Below are positions 25,093-33,188 of a stretch of 47,779 nt of DNA, piece by piece. This DNA comes from JBFWWW01 sp050245975. GTDB taxonomy: Bacteria; Pseudomonadota; Alphaproteobacteria; Rhizobiales; Hyphomicrobiaceae. How positions within the stretch are numbered: position 1 is the stretch's first letter; every line of letters starts with the position of its first letter. The notes beneath the pieces were generated by a model that was not told the origin of the DNA, did not search any database, and saw nothing but the letters and a program-made list of their open reading frames with translations. Where the stretch lies: positions 1 to 47,779 of the forward strand of contig JBFWWW010000003.1 of the NCBI GenBank assembly GCA_050245975.1. Reading direction: 5' to 3'. The position numbers and the translations under genes were made by a program.

Positions 25093-26901
25093 ATGGTTAA
25101 ACCCACCTACGTTCTCGGTCTCAACACCTACGACCACGATGTCAGCGCCTGCCTGCTGCGCGACGGCGAGATCGCCTACGCCATCGCCAAGGAGCGGCTG
25201 ACGCGGATCAAGCACGCGAGCGGCTTCTACGACGAGGTGATCGAATACTGCCTCGGTGCGGAGGGCATCACGCTCGACGACGTCGATCTCGTCGTGCGCA
25301 ACTGCTACATCCTGCCCGTCGAGGAGATGGAGCGCCGGCTCGTCACTCAGGACATGCCGGGCTTTCTTGCCGAGCACGAGCGCGCCGTGGCGCGCGACAA
25401 CCCGCTGTTCCTGTCCGCCTCCGGCAAGGTGGTGACGATCTCGCACCACATCGCGCATGCCTACAGCGCCTTCGCGCCCTGTCCCTTCGAGGACGGCGTG
25501 GTGATGATCGTCGACGGCGTCGGCAGCTATGCGGCCGATGCGATGGAGGACCATCCCGACGTCAAGGCGGCCGCGCCGCTCGCCCGCGAGTCGGAAAGCT
25601 ACTACCGCTTCTCGGGCACGACGCTCGAAACGCTGAAGAAGGTCTGGCTGGAGCCGAGCCGCGGCTTCCTCAGCGACGAGTTCTACAACATGCCGGGCCT
25701 CGGCGCGCTCTACAGCCGCGCCTCCACCTACATCTTCGGCGACTGGAACAAGTGCGGCGAGCTGATGGGCCTGGCGCCCTACGGCCGGGCCGGCCGCATC
25801 AAGCCGATGATGACGATCCGCGACAACGAGCTTTCCGTGCCGGAGTGGACGACGGACCTCGACCGGCCCTGGCTCATCGATAGCGGCAGGAAGTGGGAGG
25901 CCAGCCCATCGATGGCGCACTGGGAGGATGTCGCCTGGCGCGTGCAGGACGACACCGAGACGGTGCTGCTGGCCCGCGCGCGCTGGCTGCGCGAAACGAC
26001 GGGCGCGCGCAACCTCTGCCTCGCCGGCGGCGTGGCGCTCAACTGCGTCGCCAACGGCCGCGTCGCGCGCGAGGCGGGCTTCGACAATGTCTGGATCCAG
26101 CCGGCCGCGGGCGACGATGGCATCGCCATCGGCTGCGCCTACTACGGGCACGTCGCCCTGCAGGGCAAGGCGCGCTCGTCCGTGATGACGCATGCCTATG
26201 TCGGCGTCGACTATGCGGAGGCCGACGTGCAGGAGGCGCTGGCGCGTCCCGCGGTGCGCCTTGCCACGCGGCGCACCCGCTGCACCGACATCTGCGCGGA
26301 GACGGCCAAGGTCCTGGCGGACGGCAACGTGATCGGCTGGTTCCAGGGCCGGTCGGAGTTCGGGCCGCGCGCGCTCGGCAACCGCAGCATCCTCGCCGAC
26401 CCGCGCGCGCCGGAGATGAAGGACATCCTCAACAGGCGCGTGAAGCATCGCCAGCCGTTCCGGCCGTTCGCGCCCGTCGTGCTCGCGCATCGCATGCACG
26501 AGATCTTCGAGGGCGAGGAGGATTCGCCCTTCATGCTCATCGCCAAGCGCGTGCGCGAGCCCTGGCGCGACAGGATCGCGGCCATCGTGCATGTGGACGG
26601 CACCGCGCGCGTCCAGACGGTGCGGGCCGAGACGAACGAGCGGCTCTACCGCCTGCTGGAGGCGTTCGAGGCCATCACGGGCGTGCCCGTCCTCATCAAC
26701 ACGTCCTTCAACGTCAAGGGCGAGCCCATCGTCGAGACGCCGCACGACGCGGTGGCCTGCTTTCTCGCCACCGGCATCGACTACCTGGCCCTGCACGACC
26801 TGCTGATCGCCAAGACGCCGGCGCACAGGGTCATTGCGCCGCTGGTCAAGTCCTACACCGACGTCGCGGTGATGGTGCGCGCGGGAACCGGCGCCGGCTG
26901 A
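25093..26901 (+). CDS. NodU/CmcH-family carbamoyltransferase
   Basis: A protein of 602 residues. The N-terminal Kae1-like domain (about 1-370) opens YVLGLNTYDHDVSACLL and holds the metal-binding HHIAHA motif plus ELMGLAPYGR and the LAGGVALNCVANGR segment. The C-terminal YrdC-like domain (about 395-580) carries GWFQGRSEFGPRALGNRSIL, RPFAPVVL and the INTSFNVKGEPIVETP motif. It transfers a carbamoyl group from carbamoyl phosphate, through carbamoyl-AMP, to a hydroxyl of a small molecule or sugar. No biosynthetic partner adjoins it, so the acceptor is unknown. GGAAGG precedes ATG 25093. Confidence 0.93.
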   Translation: MVKPTYVLGLNTYDHDVSACLLRDGEIAYAIAKERLTRIKHASGFYDEVIEYCLGAEGITLDDVDLVVRNCYILPVEEMERRLVTQDMPGFLAEHERAVARDNPLFLSASGKVVTISHHIAHAYSAFAPCPFEDGVVMIVDGVGSYAADAMEDHPDVKAAAPLARESESYYRFSGTTLETLKKVWLEPSRGFLSDEFYNMPGLGALYSRASTYIFGDWNKCGELMGLAPYGRAGRIKPMMTIRDNELSVPEWTTDLDRPWLIDSGRKWEASPSMAHWEDVAWRVQDDTETVLLARARWLRETTGARNLCLAGGVALNCVANGRVAREAGFDNVWIQPAAGDDGIAIGCAYYGHVALQGKARSSVMTHAYVGVDYAEADVQEALARPAVRLATRRTRCTDICAETAKVLADGNVIGWFQGRSEFGPRALGNRSILADPRAPEMKDILNRRVKHRQPFRPFAPVVLAHRMHEIFEGEEDSPFMLIAKRVREPWRDRIAAIVHVDGTARVQTVRAETNERLYRLLEAFEAITGVPVLINTSFNVKGEPIVETPHDAVACFLATGIDYLALHDLLIAKTPAHRVIAPLVKSYTDVAVMVRAGTGAG

Positions 26902-27018
26902 CCGCGCTTATCGTGCTGCGCTGCGACACGCTGCGGGGTTGCCGTGCGCGCGCCGGCGCGACAAGATCGGCCCAGGCGTCCGCAATGCGCTGAACCGGGG
27001 TCGCGAGCGAGGTGACCG

Positions 27019-28428
27019 ATGTCCTGGCTAGATGGTTTCGACGCACTGTTTCTGGCGCGCGCGCAATTCGCCTTCACCATCTCGTTCCATATCATCTTCC
27101 CGGCGTTCACCATCGGGCTCGCCAGCTACCTTGCCGTGCTGGAGGGGCTGTGGCTGCTGACGGGCCGCGAGGTCTTCATCGGCGTCTTCAACTACTGGAA
27201 GAAGATCTTCGCCATCGTGTTCGGCATGGGCGTCGTGTCCGGCATCGTGCTGAGCTACCAGTTCGGCACCAACTGGAGCGTGTTCGCCGACAAGACGGGC
27301 CCCATCCTCGGTCCGCTCATGGGCTACGAGGTGCTCTCGGCGTTCTTCCTCGAGGCCGGCTTTCTCGGCGTCATGCTGTTCGGCATGCAGCGCGTCGGCA
27401 GGAACCTGCATTTCGTCGCCACGCTCATGGTGGCGCTGGGCACGCTGCTGTCGGCCCTGTGGATCCTCGCCGCCAACAGCTGGATGCAGACGCCGGCCGG
27501 ATTTGCCGTCAACGAGGCCGGACAGTTCGTGCCCGTGGACTGGTGGGCGATCATCTTCAACCCGTCCTTCCCCTACCGCCTCGTGCACATGGTGCTCGCC
27601 GCCTACCTGACGACCGCCTTCGTCGTCGGCGGCGTCGGCGCGTGGCATCTGCTCGCCGACCGCACCAACGCGGCCGCGCGCGTCATGTTCTCGATGGCGA
27701 TGTGGATGGCGGCCGTGGTCGCGCCCATCCAGATCGTTGCCGGCGACCTGCACGGCCTCAACACGCTCGAGCACCAGCCGGCAAAAGTCGCGGCGATGGA
27801 GGGGCACTTCGAGACGCGCAGCGGCGCGCCGCTGATCCTGTTCGGCCTGCCCGACATGGCGGCCGAGACGACGCGCTACGCGCTGGAGATTCCGAAGCTC
27901 GGCAGTCTCATCCTCACCCACTCCTGGGACGGGCAGGTGAAGGGCCTCAAGGCCTGGCCGAAGGCCGACCGGCCCAACGCGACGGTGGTGTTCTGGACCT
28001 TCCGCATCATGGTCGGCCTCGGCCTGCTGATGGTCGCCATCGGACTGTGGAGCCTGCTGGAGCGGGTGCGGGGCCGCCTTTACGACGCGCCGCTGCTGCA
28101 TCGGGCCGCCGTCGTCATGGGGCCGGCGGGTTTCGTCGCCGTCCTCGCCGGCTGGTTCACGACCGAGGTCGGCCGCCAGCCCTACACCGTCTACGGGCTG
28201 CTGCGCACGTCCGAGTCCGTGTCCGCCATTGCCGCCCCGGCGGTGGGGACGTCGCTGCTGCTGTTCGTCATCGTCTATTTCCTGCTCTTCGGCGCCGGCA
28301 CGGTCTATGCGCTGCGCCTGATGGCGCACACGCCCGCCGTCGCGGAGCCTGAAGCGATGCCGGAGGGGCCGATGCGCGCGGCCGGCATCATGCCGGGCGT
28401 GGCGGAAGAGAGAGGAGACGGCCGATGA
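27019..28428 (+). CDS. cydA: cytochrome bd-type quinol oxidase subunit I (CioA type)
   Basis: A protein of 469 residues with about nine membrane helices. The haem ligand region FHIIFPAFTIG (His near residue 24), the glutamates in GYEVLSAFFLEAGFLG and the GWFTTEVGRQPYTVYGLLRTSES motif identify subunit I. The Q-loop is short, as in cyanide-insensitive oxidases (CioA) rather than E. coli CydA. It oxidises quinol and reduces O2 to water in the cytoplasmic membrane with low proton yield and high oxygen affinity. The stop overlaps the start of subunit II in ATGA (28425-28428). No cydDC assembly genes are present. Confidence 0.95.
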   Translation: MSWLDGFDALFLARAQFAFTISFHIIFPAFTIGLASYLAVLEGLWLLTGREVFIGVFNYWKKIFAIVFGMGVVSGIVLSYQFGTNWSVFADKTGPILGPLMGYEVLSAFFLEAGFLGVMLFGMQRVGRNLHFVATLMVALGTLLSALWILAANSWMQTPAGFAVNEAGQFVPVDWWAIIFNPSFPYRLVHMVLAAYLTTAFVVGGVGAWHLLADRTNAAARVMFSMAMWMAAVVAPIQIVAGDLHGLNTLEHQPAKVAAMEGHFETRSGAPLILFGLPDMAAETTRYALEIPKLGSLILTHSWDGQVKGLKAWPKADRPNATVVFWTFRIMVGLGLLMVAIGLWSLLERVRGRLYDAPLLHRAAVVMGPAGFVAVLAGWFTTEVGRQPYTVYGLLRTSESVSAIAAPAVGTSLLLFVIVYFLLFGAGTVYALRLMAHTPAVAEPEAMPEGPMRAAGIMPGVAEERGDGR

Positions 28429-29435
28429 CGTTCGATCTCGCTTTCATCTGGGCCGGTCTCATCGCCTTCGCCGTGCTGGCCTACGTGGTCGTCGACGGCT
28501 TCGACCTCGGCATCGGCATCCTCTTCCCCGCCTTCACCGAGAAGCGCGACCGCGATGTGATGATGAACACCGTCGCCCCCGTCTGGGACGGCAACGAGAC
28601 CTGGCTCGTGCTCGGCGGCGGCGGCTTGTTCGCGGTCTTTCCGCTCGCCTATGCCATCATCATGCCGGCGCTCTACGCGCCCATCATCGCCATGCTGCTG
28701 GCGCTCGTCTTCCGCGGCGTTGCCTTCGAGTTCCGCTGGAAGGTGCCGGAAGGCGCGCCGCGCAACGTCTGGGACTGGGCCTTTGCCGGCGGCTCGGCAG
28801 GCGCCGCGCTGGCGCAGGGCATCGCGCTCGGCGCCCTCGTGCAGGGCATTCCCGTCGCCAACCGCGCCTATGCGGGCGGCTGGTGGGACTGGCTGACGCC
28901 CTTCAGCCTCGTCACCGGCGTCGCGGTTCTCATCGGCTATGCGGCGCTGGGTGCGGGCTGGCTGATTCTGAAGACCACCGGCGAACTGCAGCAGCGCGCC
29001 TACCAGCTCGCCTGGACCCTGGGGCTGGCGCTGCTGGCCGCCATCGCCATCGTCAGCGCGTGGACGCCGTTCCTCGACCCCGTCTACATGCAGCGCTGGT
29101 TCGCATGGCCGGCCATGCTCTATGCGCTGCCCGTGCCGCTGCTGGTCCTCGCCTGTGCCGCCCTGCTGCTCAAGGGCGTGCAGGACCGTCAGGATGCGCT
29201 GCCGTTTCTCGCCACGGTCGGCCTGTTCGTCGTGTGCTTCATCGGCCTCGGCATCGGCTTCTATCCCTACATCGTGCCGCACTCGGTGACGATCTGGCAG
29301 GCGGCAGCGCCCGACAGCAGCCTCGGCTTCCTGCTCATCGGCGCCGCGGTCCTGATCCCGATCATCCTGGCCTACACCGCGCATGCCTACTGGGTGTTCC
29401 GCGGCAAGACCGACGAAGGTGCCGGCTACCACTGA
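28425..29435 (+). CDS. cydB: cytochrome bd-type quinol oxidase subunit II
   Basis: A protein of 336 residues with about eight membrane helices. It opens with YVVVDGFDLGIGILFPAF and contains WDGNETWLVLGGGGLFAVFPLAYA, FRGVAFEFRWKV and a C-terminal FYPYIVPHSVTIWQAAAPDSSLGF, all regular for CydB/CioB. It forms the heterodimer with subunit I. It overlaps cydA by 4 bases and the DUF2474 gene by one base, so translation of the three is probably coupled. Confidence 0.95.
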   Translation: MTFDLAFIWAGLIAFAVLAYVVVDGFDLGIGILFPAFTEKRDRDVMMNTVAPVWDGNETWLVLGGGGLFAVFPLAYAIIMPALYAPIIAMLLALVFRGVAFEFRWKVPEGAPRNVWDWAFAGGSAGAALAQGIALGALVQGIPVANRAYAGGWWDWLTPFSLVTGVAVLIGYAALGAGWLILKTTGELQQRAYQLAWTLGLALLAAIAIVSAWTPFLDPVYMQRWFAWPAMLYALPVPLLVLACAALLLKGVQDRQDALPFLATVGLFVVCFIGLGIGFYPYIVPHSVTIWQAAAPDSSLGFLLIGAAVLIPIILAYTAHAYWVFRGKTDEGAGYH

Positions 29436-29599
29436 TGCAGCGCGCGCCGCAGGACCCGGCCGACCGCCCGCCGGCACCGCGGCGGACGCCGCGGCCTGCC
29501 CGTCTGCGCACGCGCGTCGCCTGGTTCATCGGCCTGTGGGTTTCGGGTGTGGTGGCGGTCGGCGCGGCCGGGCTCGTCATCCGTGCACTGCTCAAATAG
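29435..29599 (+). CDS. DUF2474-type small membrane protein of the bd oxidase
   Basis: A protein of 54 residues. A basic, proline-rich N-terminus is followed by one membrane helix, TRVAWFIGLWVSGVVAVGAAGLVIRALL. This matches DUF2474 proteins encoded behind cioAB in many Proteobacteria. They are presumed to be small accessory subunits, comparable in position but not clearly in sequence to CydX. The start codon shares one base with the cydB stop (TGATG). It is the last gene of the operon. Confidence 0.8.
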   Translation: MQRAPQDPADRPPAPRRTPRPARLRTRVAWFIGLWVSGVVAVGAAGLVIRALLK

Positions 29600-29728
29600 G
29601 CGACCGTTGCGAAGCCCCGTTCGAACCCCGGGGGTATGGAACCGGGCTCGCTGAGGGCGCGGCGGCGATTATCCCGGACTTGTCCACAGGATTTAATGCC
29701 GTCCGCCGCGTGCGGACGACGCGTTCGA

Positions 29729-29758
29729 TGGACAGAACGCCAGCGCAGCCCTTATACC
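29729..29758 (+). promoter_or_regulatory. possible sigma-70 promoter of the candidate sRNA
   Basis: TGGACA (29729-29734) and TATACC (29753-29758) are separated by 18 bases, with 5/6 and 4/6 matches to TTGACA and TATAAT. A transcript from about 29765 would end at the terminator at 29851. Confidence 0.35.
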
Positions 29759-29764
29759 CGAAGT

Positions 29765-29851
29765 TGTCATTATACGAACTATCTCGTCGGCCCTCGATCC
29801 CCCACCCGGCGACGAGATCACCAGCCCCGGCTTCGCGCCGGGGCCTTTTTT
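29765..29851 (+). ncRNA. candidate small RNA of about 87 nucleotides
   Basis: The RNA would contain a perfect 9-bp stem ATCTCGTCG / CGACGAGAT (29781-29789 with 29810-29818). It closes a 20-base C-rich loop with GATCCCCC, which could pair with purine-rich Shine-Dalgarno regions. A strong intrinsic terminator follows. No Rfam family is recognised. It could alternatively be only the terminated 3' region of the bd oxidase operon. Confidence 0.4.
29824..29851 (+). terminator. intrinsic terminator
   Basis: An 8-bp stem GCCCCGGC / GCCGGGGC (29824-29831 with 29837-29844), loop TTCGC, followed by C and six T (29846-29851). Textbook form on the plus strand. It ends either the candidate sRNA or the bd oxidase operon. 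Confidence 0.9.
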
Positions 29852-30052
29852 GTCGCTCTCACGTGTTGCGGCCGCCCGCTGGGTTCCCTGCGGGTTCCCG
29901 CACGCGCCACCGGCAAGCCACGTTTCCGCCGCGGTGTTGGAGAAATTCGATGCGATGCGGCGCGAACCGATTCGCTGCCGCGTGGGCGTGCCTCCTCGCA
30001 CAAGGCCGGCGACGGCGTCCACGCGGAGCGGGTCTCGAAGGAGCGAAGTGGC

Positions 30053-30340
30053 ATGGTGGAGAAGACGATCCTGGCTTTGCCCCAGGGCAAGAAGGTCTCC
30101 GTTCCGCGTGTGTTCAAGCGCGTTATCCAGGTCTCGCTTGCGGTCGTGCTGACGGCGGCCGTCATCCTGTTCGTCGTCGTCAGCAACGGCATGCTCGTCG
30201 GCCGGGCCGGATCGTTGCAGGCGGGGTTGAATGTCTGGATCGCGTTCATCAAGCGGACGGACATCCTCGCCACCATCGTCGTGACGGCGGTGGTGACGCT
30301 GCTGCTGGTCTACTGGCAGCGGGACCGCGAACGGAAGTAG
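30053..30340 (+). CDS. small two-helix membrane protein of unknown function
   Basis: A protein of 95 residues with no recognised family. A basic N-terminal segment (LPQGKKVSVPRVFKRV) leads into helix 1, IQVSLAVVLTAAVILFVVVS, a loop with KRTD, and helix 2, ILATIVVTAVVTLLLVYW, ending in QRDRERK. The positive charges at both ends suggest both termini are cytoplasmic. AAGGAG lies 8 bases before ATG 30053. A perfect 12-bp hairpin follows the stop. Confidence 0.7.
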   Translation: MVEKTILALPQGKKVSVPRVFKRVIQVSLAVVLTAAVILFVVVSNGMLVGRAGSLQAGLNVWIAFIKRTDILATIVVTAVVTLLLVYWQRDRERK

Positions 30341-30349
30341 CCCGATTGA

Positions 30350-30377
30350 TGCCGGCGGCCGGGGGCGGCCGCCGGCA
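30350..30377. repeat. perfect 12-bp hairpin with GGGG loop
   Basis: Arms TGCCGGCGGCCG (30350-30361) and CGGCCGCCGGCA (30366-30377) pair completely. It starts 9 bases after the stop of the small membrane protein. No T-run follows, so it is not a standard intrinsic terminator; transcript 3'-end stabilisation is possible. Confidence 0.65.
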
Positions 30378-30479
30378 CATCCTCTCCGGCCCTGCTGCAG
30401 CCCTCGCCTGCGGCAGGTGCGCCGGGCGTACCCGCCGTGCTATGGCTGGTAGCCGCAACCATCGATGCTGCGAGGACAT

Positions 30480-30914
30480 ATGGCCGCGAAGACTCCCGAT
30501 CCGCCCGACGACATGGCCAACGGGCTCTACACCGTTCTGGAGGCGGATGGCCGGGTCAAGTTCGTCCTCGCCCGCGACCGCCGGCCGGCGGGCTACGTGA
30601 CGCTGCCGCCCGGGCGCGCCAGCGAGCTTGCCGTGCGCGCGCTCGGCGGCGCCTACCACGCCTTCGAGCAGGTCAACGCCGGCACCGTGCCGAACGTCGA
30701 CACGCCGCAGCCGACCACGCCCTACGTGCGCATCACCGGCCTCGGCGTCGGCGAGTGCCCCATCGAGGGGTTCACCTGCATGATCGTCATGGTCGGCGCG
30801 GCGCAGTTCGGTCTCGCCATGCCGAAGGCGCGGCTGAAGGAATTCGCGCAGTGGGTGACCGCGCAGGCCGATGCCCTTGCCGACGACAAGCCCGCGCCGC
30901 CGCCCGGCGCCTGA
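30480..30914 (+). CDS. hypothetical protein, 144 residues
   Basis: I do not recognise this protein. From ATG 30480 (GAGGA 5 bases upstream) it is a soluble, probably beta-rich chain with no signal peptide or membrane segment. Landmarks are ANGLYTVLEADGRVKFVLARDRRP, ALGGAYHAFEQVNAG, a Pro/Thr linker TPQPTTPYVRITGLGVGECPIEGFTCM and a C-terminal amphipathic helix KARLKEFAQWVTAQADALADD. It converges with the TPR-OGT gene 10 bases away. ATG 30465 and ATG 30513 are alternative starts. Confidence 0.65.
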   Translation: MAAKTPDPPDDMANGLYTVLEADGRVKFVLARDRRPAGYVTLPPGRASELAVRALGGAYHAFEQVNAGTVPNVDTPQPTTPYVRITGLGVGECPIEGFTCMIVMVGAAQFGLAMPKARLKEFAQWVTAQADALADDKPAPPPGA

Positions 30915-30924
30915 CGGACCTGCC

Positions 30925-33033
30925 TCACGGCGCGATGCGGATGGCCGCCGGCGGTTGCCCGTCGCGGCGCCGCTCCGTCATGGCCGCATAGGCCGCTTCG
31001 AGAGAGCGCGTGAAGCTCGCGGTATCGAACAGCGGCGACGTCTTGCGCGCCGCGATGAGCTTCGCTTTCAGCGCCGCCACGGTTGCGCGGTCGGTTGCGA
31101 GCCGGCGCGCGGTGGCCTCGTATGCCTCGACCGACGGCGCGATCAGCTCGCCAAGCTGCAGCATGTTGAGCAGGCTGCCGGCCATGCGTGAGGGGAAGGC
31201 GCGGCCAGGGCAGGTCAGCACGGGAACGCCGGCCCACAGCGCGTCGCTCGCCGTGGCGCCTGCATTGTAGGGCCACGTGTCGAGGAACAGGTCCGCGCAC
31301 TGCAGGCGGCTCATGTGCTCCGCATAAGGCAGGTGGGGCGCCAGCACGATGCGCTCGGCAGAGATGCCGCGCGCCTGCGCCTCGCGTGTCAGGTTTGCCG
31401 CGGTGCGCGCCCCGTCCTCGTCGTTCTGCCGCACCAGCCACAGCGCGCTGTCGGGAACGGCGCCCAGCACCCGCATCCAGACATCGAACACGGCGGGGTT
31501 GAGCTTGTAGGTCGCGTTGAAGCAGCAGAAGACGAACGCCGCATGGGGCAGGCCCGCGTCGCGACGCGCCGGCATCGGGCCGGGCAGGGGACGATCGCTG
31601 TCGTTGACCTGGTAGCACGCCGGCAGCGACACGATCTTCTCGCTGTAGGCGTCGGCGTACGCTGCGGGCACGACGAAGTCGTCGGCGATCAGGTAGTCGA
31701 TCCACGGCGCGCCCATCGTGCCGACATAGCCGATGTAGCTCACCTGCACGGGCGCGGGCCGGCGCATGAGGATGCCGGCGCGATGCGAGCGCGTGTAGCC
31801 GTTGAGGTCGACGGCGATGTCGATCTCCCTGTCGAGCAGGAGTCGCGCCACGGCATCATCGCCCATGACATCGACGTCGATGAAGTGATCGGCCGCCGCC
31901 GCAATGTGCCGCCGCGTCGCGCTGCCGTCGTCGGCGCCCCAGGCGATGGCGTAGGTCTCGAACCGGCTCTTGTCATGGTGCGTGAAGAGCCCCGCGGTCA
32001 GCAGCCCGACCGGGTGTGTCCTCAGGTCCGACGACAGGTAGGCGACGCGGATGCGCGCGCCGCCGGGCGCAGGCGCGAACGCCGGCGGCGGGGATGGGCC
32101 GGCCAGCGATGCGGCATAGCGCCTGGCATGGGCGAGCTGGATCGCCGGATCGTCGGTCAGCGCCAGGACGACGAGCGGCTCTAAGGTGGTCTCGCCGCTG
32201 TCGGCGCCGCGCGCCACCTGCCGGGTGAGCTTGTCGTATTGCGCCCAGTCGGCGGAAAACAGCGATGCGCTTGCCAGCCCCTCGATGCTGCCCGCGCGTT
32301 TCGGCTCGATGGCGAGCGCACGCTTGTGGCTGTGGATGGCGTCGGCATAGCGCCCGAGGCGGAACTGTGCGGCGCCGAGCCCTTCCAGCGCGGAGGCCGA
32401 GCGCGGCCGTTCGGCGAGCGCCATCTCGAAATACTCGACGGCCGCGCGCGAGCGCTCGAGGTTGAGGAACACGCGCCCGAGCGCCTCGCAGATGTCGCCG
32501 CGGTCGGCGCCGCGTGCCGCCAGCGCTGCCTTGAGACCGTCGGCTGCCTCGGCGAAGCGCCGCTGCCGCTCGAGCGCTATTCCCAGCGATTTGAGGGCCG
32601 GCGCGGCATCGGGCGCGAGCGCGATGGCCCGGCGCAACGGGTCCTCGGCCTCCGCCGGCTGGCCAAGGCCGATCAGCGCCAGGCCGAGGTTGTTGAGCGC
32701 GTCATAGATGTCGGGCTTGGCGGCGAGCGCCTGCCGGAACGCGGCCGCCGCCTCGGCGTAGCGTTCGAGCTTCATCAGCGCCGTGCCGAGATTGTACTGC
32801 GCCTCGGCTGACCCCGGCGTCAGCGCCACGGCCTTGCCGCACAGCTGCGCGGCCTCGGCAAACTTGTCCTGGCGGAAGCAGATATTGGCGACGAACTGCA
32901 GCAGCGCGGGGTTGGCCGGCTGCTCGGCCAGCGCATGGCGCGCCAGCTTCTCGGCCTTGTTGAGGTTGCCGCGCTGGAAAAGCGTCAGCGCCTCGTTGAG
33001 GAGCGCCTGTCCGGTGAGAGGTTGTCGCGGCAT
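30925..33033 (-). CDS. TPR and O-GlcNAc-transferase-like (GT41) protein
   Basis: A protein of 702 residues. The N-terminal about 300 residues are tandem TPR units with the typical pattern (for example AQYNLGTALMKLERYAEAAAAFRQAL, residues about 80-105). The C-terminal GT41 domain shows VAYLSSDLRTHPVGLL (catalytic His region), DLNGYTRSHRAGIL, FCCFNATYKLNPAVFDVWMRVL (the UDP-binding Lys) and PYNAGATASDALWAGVPVLTCPG. It should transfer a sugar from a nucleotide sugar to protein Ser/Thr in the cytoplasm. Bacterial homologues are mostly uncharacterised; flagellin or surface-protein glycosylation is possible, but no such target is near. tRNA-Gln lies just upstream. Confidence 0.9.
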   Translation of the reverse strand: MPRQPLTGQALLNEALTLFQRGNLNKAEKLARHALAEQPANPALLQFVANICFRQDKFAEAAQLCGKAVALTPGSAEAQYNLGTALMKLERYAEAAAAFRQALAAKPDIYDALNNLGLALIGLGQPAEAEDPLRRAIALAPDAAPALKSLGIALERQRRFAEAADGLKAALAARGADRGDICEALGRVFLNLERSRAAVEYFEMALAERPRSASALEGLGAAQFRLGRYADAIHSHKRALAIEPKRAGSIEGLASASLFSADWAQYDKLTRQVARGADSGETTLEPLVVLALTDDPAIQLAHARRYAASLAGPSPPPAFAPAPGGARIRVAYLSSDLRTHPVGLLTAGLFTHHDKSRFETYAIAWGADDGSATRRHIAAAADHFIDVDVMGDDAVARLLLDREIDIAVDLNGYTRSHRAGILMRRPAPVQVSYIGYVGTMGAPWIDYLIADDFVVPAAYADAYSEKIVSLPACYQVNDSDRPLPGPMPARRDAGLPHAAFVFCCFNATYKLNPAVFDVWMRVLGAVPDSALWLVRQNDEDGARTAANLTREAQARGISAERIVLAPHLPYAEHMSRLQCADLFLDTWPYNAGATASDALWAGVPVLTCPGRAFPSRMAGSLLNMLQLGELIAPSVEAYEATARRLATDRATVAALKAKLIAARKTSPLFDTASFTRSLEAAYAAMTERRRDGQPPAAIRIAP

Positions 33034-33072
33034 CGGCTCGTCCGCATTTGCACCGCGTCAGCGACGGCGGGA

Positions 33073-33147
33073 TGGCTGGGGCGCCAGGATTCGAACCTGG
33101 GAATGGTGGAATCAAAATCCACTGCCTTACCACTTGGCTACGCCCCA
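33073..33147 (-). tRNA. tRNA-Gln (anticodon UUG), CCA encoded
   Basis: On the minus strand the acceptor arms TGGGGCG / CGCCCCA pair, with discriminator G and an encoded CCA (33073-33075). The anticodon arm is GTGGA-TTTTGAT-TCCAC with TTG at positions 34-36, reading CAA. The T-arm carries GGTTCGAATCC. The D-arm has AGCCAAGTGGTAAGGC. The body is 72 bases. Confidence 0.97.
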
Positions 33148-33159
33148 ACGCGAGGCGAC

Positions 33160-33188
33160 CCTGTAGCGGCCTTCGCACCGATTATCAA
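33160..33188 (-). promoter_or_regulatory. likely sigma-70 promoter of tRNA-Gln
   Basis: On the minus strand TTGATA (33183-33188) and TACAGG (33160-33165) are spaced exactly 17 bases. Initiation would fall about 6 bases before the tRNA 5' end. Position and spacing fit a stable-RNA promoter. Confidence 0.5.

Larger units (their letters stand above)
29600..30052 (+). other. 453-base gene-free region with a possible sRNA gene
   Basis: No convincing protein-coding frame lies between the DUF2474 stop and the next gene. The stretch holds a hairpin GTCCGC-CGCGT-GCGGAC at 29701-29717, a promoter-like pair at 29729-29758, a 9-bp stem at 29781-29818 and an intrinsic terminator ending at 29851. From 29852 to 30040 I see nothing specific. 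Confidence 0.5.

Noticed and set aside
24843..25106. Minus-strand open frame upstream of the RG-repeat peptide gene
   Set aside because: It overlaps the carbamoyltransferase start, has no family resemblance and no ribosome binding site; the promoter-like elements lie inside it.
29616..29640. GTTCGAAC-containing segment that resembles a tRNA T-loop
   Set aside because: The flanking C and G runs do not pair as a T-stem on either strand, and no acceptor or anticodon arm is found around it.
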